Below, piece after piece: positions 57,901-64,000 of a DNA stretch of 64,000 bases. A program made the position numbers and the translations under genes. The first letter of the stretch is position 1; every line of letters begins with the position of its first letter. The notes below the pieces were generated by a model. The model was not told where the DNA came from, did not search any database, and worked only from the letters and a program-made list of their open reading frames with translations. Source of the stretch: Cryptomeria japonica (taxonomy: Eukaryota > Streptophyta > Pinopsida > Cupressales > Cupressaceae); NCBI RefSeq assembly GCF_030272615.1, contig NC_081415.1:623907740-623971739 (forward strand). The letters run 5' to 3'.

Positions 57901-59997
57901 CTATATGTATCTGGAGGCTCTTTGTAGAGCTGCATGAAAATTTTGTAATGAGTAAGGTTCTCCCAATTTTAAATGATCTGGTAGATGATTCCAGCATTGA
58001 GTTAGCCCTTCTAGTGTGGTTCTCCTGTGGGTCTGAACCAAATGCTCATACGCTTGATAGACTTCCTCTCTCATTCGAAGTACTGTCTTACTAACATCAT
58101 CTCTTATTAGCAACCTTTGCCAATCATAATACAGAACCCTAGGTGCTTTTGATTCCCTCCTTAATGGCAATGGACAGTCAATTTCCAATTTTTCAAACTC
58201 CTTGGCTTGTGATCCTATAATCATCTCATTTTGGATCCACAACATTAGAGCTCTGAGATGGATATCCCCAAAATACAACAAAGGATTCCATTCTCTGTCT
58301 TGGGGTACAACATAGTTATGTAAATATAATTCACATAACAAATTCCTTACAGCATGTGGGGAGGTTTGATAAGCATGATAGCATTCCTCAAGTGTTTCCA
58401 AAGATGGATTAAGGTCCCTAACAATGCGGTTTAGTCTGAAATTCAGATACTGCTCTTTCAAATATACTGCATAAATTCTTGGGGGTGCCCTACACTGCAT
58501 TATCTCAGGAACCATACCATAAATCTCTTCTACCTTAGCTTCCAATTCTTTAATTCTATTATCTTTCTTTTCAATCTCTTTTTGCTACTTATTAATTATC
58601 CCTTGCAACCTGTCCTTCAATATTTCCCATTGCCTAGAAAATGTCAAAGCAATTGATAAACTAGTTAGGGATGAAGGAGTTCTAATAGGTCCTACCTTAG
58701 ACCATGGGATTTCTTCAATAAAATCCTCATTCTGAATTGACATATCTCCCACATTTTCTTCAAGTTGTTCTAGAACATCATCTACAATCTCCTCACATTT
58801 CAATGCCACTGAAGAAAGATTTGCTAGCTTAGCCATTACAACTTCTTCCTAAATTTCTTCTTGGATTTCTTCCTCTACAGAGTTTTCTTGAATTTCCTCT
58901 TCCACGGGGTTTTCTTGCATTTCCTCTTCCACAACATCTTTTTCTTCAGAAGTTTCTACTGCAATAACCACTACTAGATTACTCCTAGGTTGAGTCTTTT
59001 GTGTCCTCCTTCTTGTTCTCCTTACATACACTTTTGAAATAGATGCAGGAGTTTTTGTTTTTGTTCGACGCCTCTTGGCTTTAGGAGGAACATGTGCTTC
59101 CTGCGGCCGGATAACAAATTCTTCATCTGATTCATCATTTTCTAATTCTTTTCCTTCCCTTTTCAAAACAGGTGAATCTCTTTGAAGAGAGGTAGAGGGT
59201 TGTCCTTCGATTGAATCTACTTCAATATTTCCTTCCATAATAACTTTGGCTCCTTCAGCAACCAGCAAACCCTCATCTTCACCAGAAAGATCTTCTGCAA
59301 CAATCTCTTCTTGAGTCAGCAGATTATTCACAATAGGGGATTCATCAACCCTAAATTGCAGAATATCCTCAAACACACCCCATTCCATTTGTGAAACATC
59401 TCTCAGGGACAGTTGTACAAGCAACTTCACTAGTCCATGATGGCTAACAAAGTGATTTCCATATTTTTTAGTCTCCTTAGCACTTATAGAAATAAGATGA
59501 TACAAGAAATTTGGGACATTTACTCATCGGTCATGATGCAGATGACTAAGTAACTTGAAATGAGGTGAATGGAGATTTTAATACCGTCCTTCACATGTAA
59601 TATATTTCATAATATACAGAGCTATCTGAGGCCAATGTGTTGGCAAAGAAACCCTTCTAGTCCCTTGTCTATCCACCATTAAGGGTCTGTCAATAGAAAT
59701 TGTGAACTTTGCCCTGGCACTCCTTGCATCTTTTGATTCTGGAAAGAGTTCTCCTTCCTGGAGAAACCCTATGACCTCTTCAATTCTTTTCTCCATAGCA
59801 ATTACCCTCAACCCTTTAACTGTAGCTTCTTCTTCATCAAAGGAATGCATAAATTCCGCAACTGTTTCGTCATTGAAATCCCTGATTTTCAAGGAACAAT
59901 CTAGCTAGCTGTGGTATTGAAAATAATGCACACAGACAACATCCTACAGCAACCCTTCATGGACCATTGGTTCATAGCGAATTAGATCACCACCCAT
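57901..59997 (-). pseudogene. Post-integrase ORF of the gypsy element, 699 codons, unknown function
   Basis: From ATG 59997 (MGGDLIRYEPMVHEGLLQDV) one frame runs to the stop at 57901 with five premature stops (about 59908, 59578, 59530, 58849, 58585) and no frameshift. Regions: an N-terminal globular part (to about 59580) with AKFTISIDRPLMV and VSLPTHWPQIALYIMKY; an acidic middle (59330-59150); a basic patch KAKRRRTKTK and RRTRRRTQK (59080-59000); Glu-rich repeats (NPVEEEIQE, NSVEEEIQE). A short coiled coil (58580-58530) precedes a C-terminal domain rich in Leu, Tyr and Trp. No signal peptide or membrane helix is evident. The position is that of the env-like or additional ORFs of Athila/Tat elements, but nothing shows that it is an envelope protein. 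Confidence 0.65.
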
Positions 59998-60623
59998 CTT
60001 TTACTCTGATACTTCCGTAGTTTCACCAAAATGTTTGACAGTTTCACAAAAACTAAAATCTATATATATATTAATTTTGGTGGCCGACCTTATTATTCAC
60101 TTGCGTGAAATAATATTCATCATAAGTAATGTCAGTTAGGAAATCAAATCAGGATATCAAAAATACTGATAATAAATCTTATTGGGAAAAAGGACCATAT
60201 CAAGTACCCCCCCAACTTAACCTAGCATGTGTCCATATAGACTGACGAGATTTTGGGTTTGGAGCAGATTTAAATAGGATAAAAATCCTAATGAAATAAT
60301 AAATGCATAATTAAAATAAAGTACAATATACATGTACCTGCAATTGGGCAAAAAATGATGGCGAAATGAAATGAAGTGACAGGTAAGAAAGTGGGATGGA
60401 ATGTAGTGGATGGAACTTTATGTACATAGAACAATATTCCCATGGAAATACTTTTTTATGATACCATGAATAAGTTCACTGCAGAGGCTGCAGGAACATC
60501 ACCTTTATCAACATGCTCAAATGCAACAGGAAGCTCATGAATTGATACCGAATCATTGGCAGTTGCTGCAGGAGCCTTGCCATTTGCTGTAGGAACTTGT
60601 ATTTCATTTTTGGGAGCAAACTG
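59998..60623 (-). other. Spacer between integrase and the post-pol ORF, with an internal purine tract
   Basis: Noncoding. On the minus strand TTAAGTTGGGGGGGTACTTG (60220-60201) closely resembles the polypurine tract at 57640-57627. Three GCTGYAGGA words lie at 60487-60595. Confidence 0.55.
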
Positions 60624-63600
60624 CTACAAGAACTCTTCTCTAGTAGTTGGCTTGTGATAAAGTCGTAGTCGGTGTCCATTCACTAAGAGTTTAAATCGAA
60701 TAGGATCTATTGTGGACAACCGGACTTCTCCATTATGAAAAACTTCTTCTACCTCATATGGACCTAACCACCTTGTTTGGAGTTTTCCCGTAGCATTCTT
60801 ATATCTGGAATCATACAGGAGTGCCCAGTCACCAACTTTGTATTTCTTTTCTCTGATATATTTATCATGCCATCTGGCTCTTTGGTTTTGAATCAATTCT
60901 ATCTGTTGAACAACTATCTTTCTCCATTCATCAAGAGCATTTAATTGCTGAATGCGTTCCTTCTGTGCTTCAGACAATGTCATATTTAGTTGTAGAGTTG
61001 TTCTCAAGGTTTTATGCTCAAATTCAATAGGCATCATTGTTGCTTGCCATAAACCATCTCAAAAGGGGTGAATCCAATTGGTGTTTTCCATGTTGTTCTA
61101 TATGCCCAAGTTGCCTCTGAAAGTCGATGAGACCAATCTTTCTTATGGATAGACACTATTTTCTTAAGAATAGCCTCAAGCTCTCTATTGGTAGCTTCTA
61201 CTTGTCCATTAGACTGTGGATGATATGGAGTAGATTTCCTGTGTCTTATATTGTATTCATTGACTAAAGCTTTTATCAATGTTGATGTAAATTGAGGTCC
61301 CTGATTTGAGACAATTTCCCTTGGTACTCCATACCTTGTAAATATTTCTTCATAGAGAAACTCAGCCACCTTATTATCTCTTGCATGTTGCATAGCTCTA
61401 GCTTCTACCCATTTTGTCACATAGTCTGGACATACTAAGATATAATATTTTCCATTAGAAGGTGGATCAATGGGGCCAACAAAATATAATCCCCACTTGT
61501 CAAATGGTATAACAGATATTTGAGGATATAGTGGCATCTCATCAAATTTTTTAGGTCTTCCCATTCGCTGACATCTATCACATTTTCTTGTGTACTTAGC
61601 TACATCCTTGTGTAATGTAGGCCAATAGTAACTGCTATTTAGTATTTTCTGCATTGTCCTTTTGGCAGCAAAATGACCTCCACATGGCTCGTCATGACAT
61701 GCATGCAAGATGTTATATGTTTCATTATCTCTAACACATCTTATCATGACTTGATCAAGTCTAGTATAAAATAGACAATCAGCAATCCATGAAAAGTTAA
61801 AACTTTTTTCGACTAGCAACTTCTTTCCTTAGGAGAAAAAGAAATTGGTATCTTATCTACAACTAAATACTTGGCAATATCAACATACCAAGGAGTATGA
61901 GCCTGTATGAGAAACAAATGCTCATCTGGAAAAGTGTCATCTATCATTGTAGAATCTTCCTACAATTGAAGCCATGAAAGATAATCTGCAACAACATTAG
62001 ACTTTCCTGGCTTATCAACAACTGTGATATCAAATTCCTGCATCAACAATAACCAGTGAGCCAGTCTACCAGTGATTGATGGATTATTCATGAGATATCT
62101 AATTGCAGTATGATCTATATGTACAAATATGGGATACCCTGTAATATAGTGTCTAAATTTGTTAAGGGCATATATGACAGCTACTATTTCCTTTTCAATA
62201 ACTGTATAATTCAATTCAGGTCCTTGCAAATTCTTGCTGATATACTATATTACATTTTCCAACTTGTCAACTTTTTGTCCCAGCACTGCTCCTATAGCAT
62301 AATCAGATGCATCAGTATGGATTTGGAATGGTAGAGACCAATTAGGTCCTTTTAGAACTGGTGCTTGAGTCAAAGCATGCTTAAGCTTTAAAAAAGCTTC
62401 ATTGCATGCTGAGGTCCATTTAAATTCTGCATCTTTAGTAAGCAATGTATATAAGGGACTTGCAATTTTGCTGAAATCTTTGATAAACCTTATGTAGTAT
62501 CCAGCATGGCCAAGAAAACTTCTCACATCTTTCTGCTTCACAGGGTCATTAATATGTTGAATAACCTCAATCTTTGCTGGATCCACTTGTATGCCTTGTA
62601 CAGATATATGATGACCATGGACTATTCCTTCTTCCATTATAATGAAACACTTCTCACTGTTTAGAGACAAGTTGTAGTCTTCAGACCACTGCAAAACTTT
62701 CTTCAAATTACCTAGTGCTTAATCAAATTCAGAACCATAAGTTGTAAAGTCATCTATGTAAATTTTCAAAATATCTTGACAAATATTAGAAAAAATACTG
62801 ATCACTTCCCTTTGAAAAGTGGTTGGAGCATTACACAACCCAAAAGGAAGAACAAAATATGCATAAGTGCCCCATGGGCAAGTAAATGTTGTTTTCTCCT
62901 GATCCTCAGGAGCTATTTGTATCTGATTATAGCAACTAAATCCATCCAAGAATGAAAAGTATCTCTTACCAGCAAGAGAATCCAATACCTGATCCACAAA
63001 TGGTAGTGGAAAATGATCCTTCCCTATAGCTAAGTTCATGGCTCTATAATCAACACATACTCTCCATTTGCCTCCCTTTTTAGGAACTATCACCAAAGGT
63101 GATACCCATTGACTGTCAGAGATAGGATAGATAAACCTAGCTTTAAACAATTTCTGCAATTCTTCTTTAACTATCTCCTTCAAGGTAGGATTGACTCTTC
63201 TTTGAGATTGTTTGAGGGGGCAACACTCATCCTTTATGTAAATGAGATGAGTACAAATTGCTGGATCAATTCCATTCATATCCTTGTAATCCCATGCAAA
63301 AGAATTTCTATGGAGTTGCAGTAAGTCCACTAGGCTATCCTTTTGAGTATCTGCTATATTCTTATTGATGTTCAAATATTTATTCAATTCAACCTCTATC
63401 TTGATAGTAAGATCAATCTGATTTATATCAAAAATATGAGAATAAGACAATTCCTGCGGCAACAAGGTATGCAAAATATCAGTGGCTACAGGAAAGTCAA
63501 TCCCTACAATATTGGGAACCAAATCCTGCAATTCTTGGTCTTCTATTAATTCATTTATCAAGACCTTATAAAGAATTGATTCTTCATCATATAACTGCAT

Positions 63601-64000
63601 GAGTGGCACTCGATTAATCATCATAAGGTGATTAATAGAGTCAATTTCTTTAGATTCCTCTCCCAAAATAGGCCAACCAGCCTGCTGCTACTCAAGCTGA
63701 GGTTGTGCAGGGGAATACAAAGCTAATGTTTTTGTGGAACTACCATCTAAAATAGTCATGTCTCCTAATCTACACCTAATATATGCATCAGCTGTGGCAA
63801 GCCATGGTCTTCCCAAAATGATTGGATATCCCCCTAATGTTGCTTTTGGAGATAAAATCATAAAGTCTGCAGGATATTCCTAGGAATCTAGAATAACTAC
63901 TATATCCTATATGATACCATCAGGTCTTACTGCAGAGCCATTAGCAAGTTGGAGAACTATGGGTGTAGCCCTTAAACTATCTATCTCTAGATGTTTCATT
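60624..64000 (-). pseudogene. pol: Gypsy pol (PR end, RT, RNase H, INT), lightly broken
   Basis: Minus-strand polyprotein. 64000-63700 holds the protease end (LGGYPIILGRPWLATADAYI). RT spans about 63260-62500 with WVSPLVIVPKKGGKWRVCVD, FSFLDGFSCYNQI, LPFGLCNAPTTFQR and the catalytic YIDD (about 62765). RNase H starts near 62340 (FQIHTDASDYAIGAVLGQ) and continues to 61960 (LLLMQEFDITVVDKPGKSN). The integrase zinc finger lies near 61720-61560 (HDEPCGGH, CDRCQRMGR), the core at 61500-61190 (PIDPPSNGKYY, SNQGPQF, HPQSNGQVE), and the C-terminal LQTRWLGPYEV near 60780. Breaks are stops at 62719, 62245 and 61960, a frameshift between 61959 and 61819, and a one-base shift near 61037. The final frame ends at 60624. 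Confidence 0.9.

Larger units (their letters stand above)
56397..64000 (-). mobile_element. Ty3/gypsy element of Athila/Tat type with a post-pol ORF, 5' part outside window
   Basis: Minus-strand order: protease, RT, RNase H, integrase, about 600 noncoding bases, then a 2.1 kb extra frame, polypurine tract and probable LTR. No chromodomain follows integrase, and RT/INT motifs resemble the non-chromovirus branch that includes Athila and Tat. The copy is fairly young: pol has only a few stops and two frameshifts. Confidence 0.8.

Noticed and set aside
57901-59997. Calling the post-integrase frame an envelope gene
   Set aside because: The position fits, but no signal peptide, membrane segment or cleavage site is evident.

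Overview
This window is transposable-element sequence from a plant nuclear genome, most likely a seed plant with a very large, repeat-rich genome; a conifer-like genome is possible but cannot be proven from here. The evidence is AT-rich DNA, plant-type Ty1/copia and Ty3/gypsy LTR retrotransposons primed by initiator tRNA-Met (12-base sites reading TGGTATCAGAGC or one base off), nested insertions, GT-AG introns, and genes broken mainly by TAG/TGA codons where Gln, Trp or Arg is expected, as methylated cytosines decay. I found no host gene, tRNA, rRNA or CRISPR array.

Layout: 1-3336, decayed Ty3/gypsy chromodomain pol (+), then a probable LTR. About 4650-8290, a minus-strand LTR element carrying a gag-like ORF1 and an unusual ORF2 but no pol. 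8332-8719, 19926-20622 and 28492-30112 are three pieces of one old two-gene DNA transposon. It was split by a related, better preserved DNA transposon (8892-19914, inverted terminal repeats, candidate 4-bp ATCA target duplication) and by a complete pol-less LTR element (21788-28273, 5-bp CATGG duplication). 32160-51295 is a nest: a minus-strand copia remnant, interrupted by a plus-strand autonomous-type copia element (32518-48361), whose 3' LTR is interrupted by a further pol-less LTR element (40817-47668, AAGGT duplication). 52116-53086 is a non-LTR-like insert with a 15-bp target duplication. 53743-56396 is a truncated minus-strand copia element. 56400-64000 is a minus-strand Ty3/gypsy element of Athila/Tat type with a long extra reading frame after integrase.

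Two systems stand out. The first is a DNA transposon family with two convergent genes: a DDE-like transposase whose motifs (DFAEN, SDNC-AQFKN, HGKG-DG) are not those of common plant superfamilies, and a multi-exon second gene built of short phase-0 exons. Two diverged copies keep the same convergent layout, so the second gene is part of the element. The second is a family of pol-less LTR elements, at least three copies here, encoding a coiled-coil plus zinc-knuckle protein and a roughly 1050-codon ORF2. Their ORF1 matches the C-terminal half of the Gag of the neighbouring autonomous copia element, which suggests mobilisation in trans.
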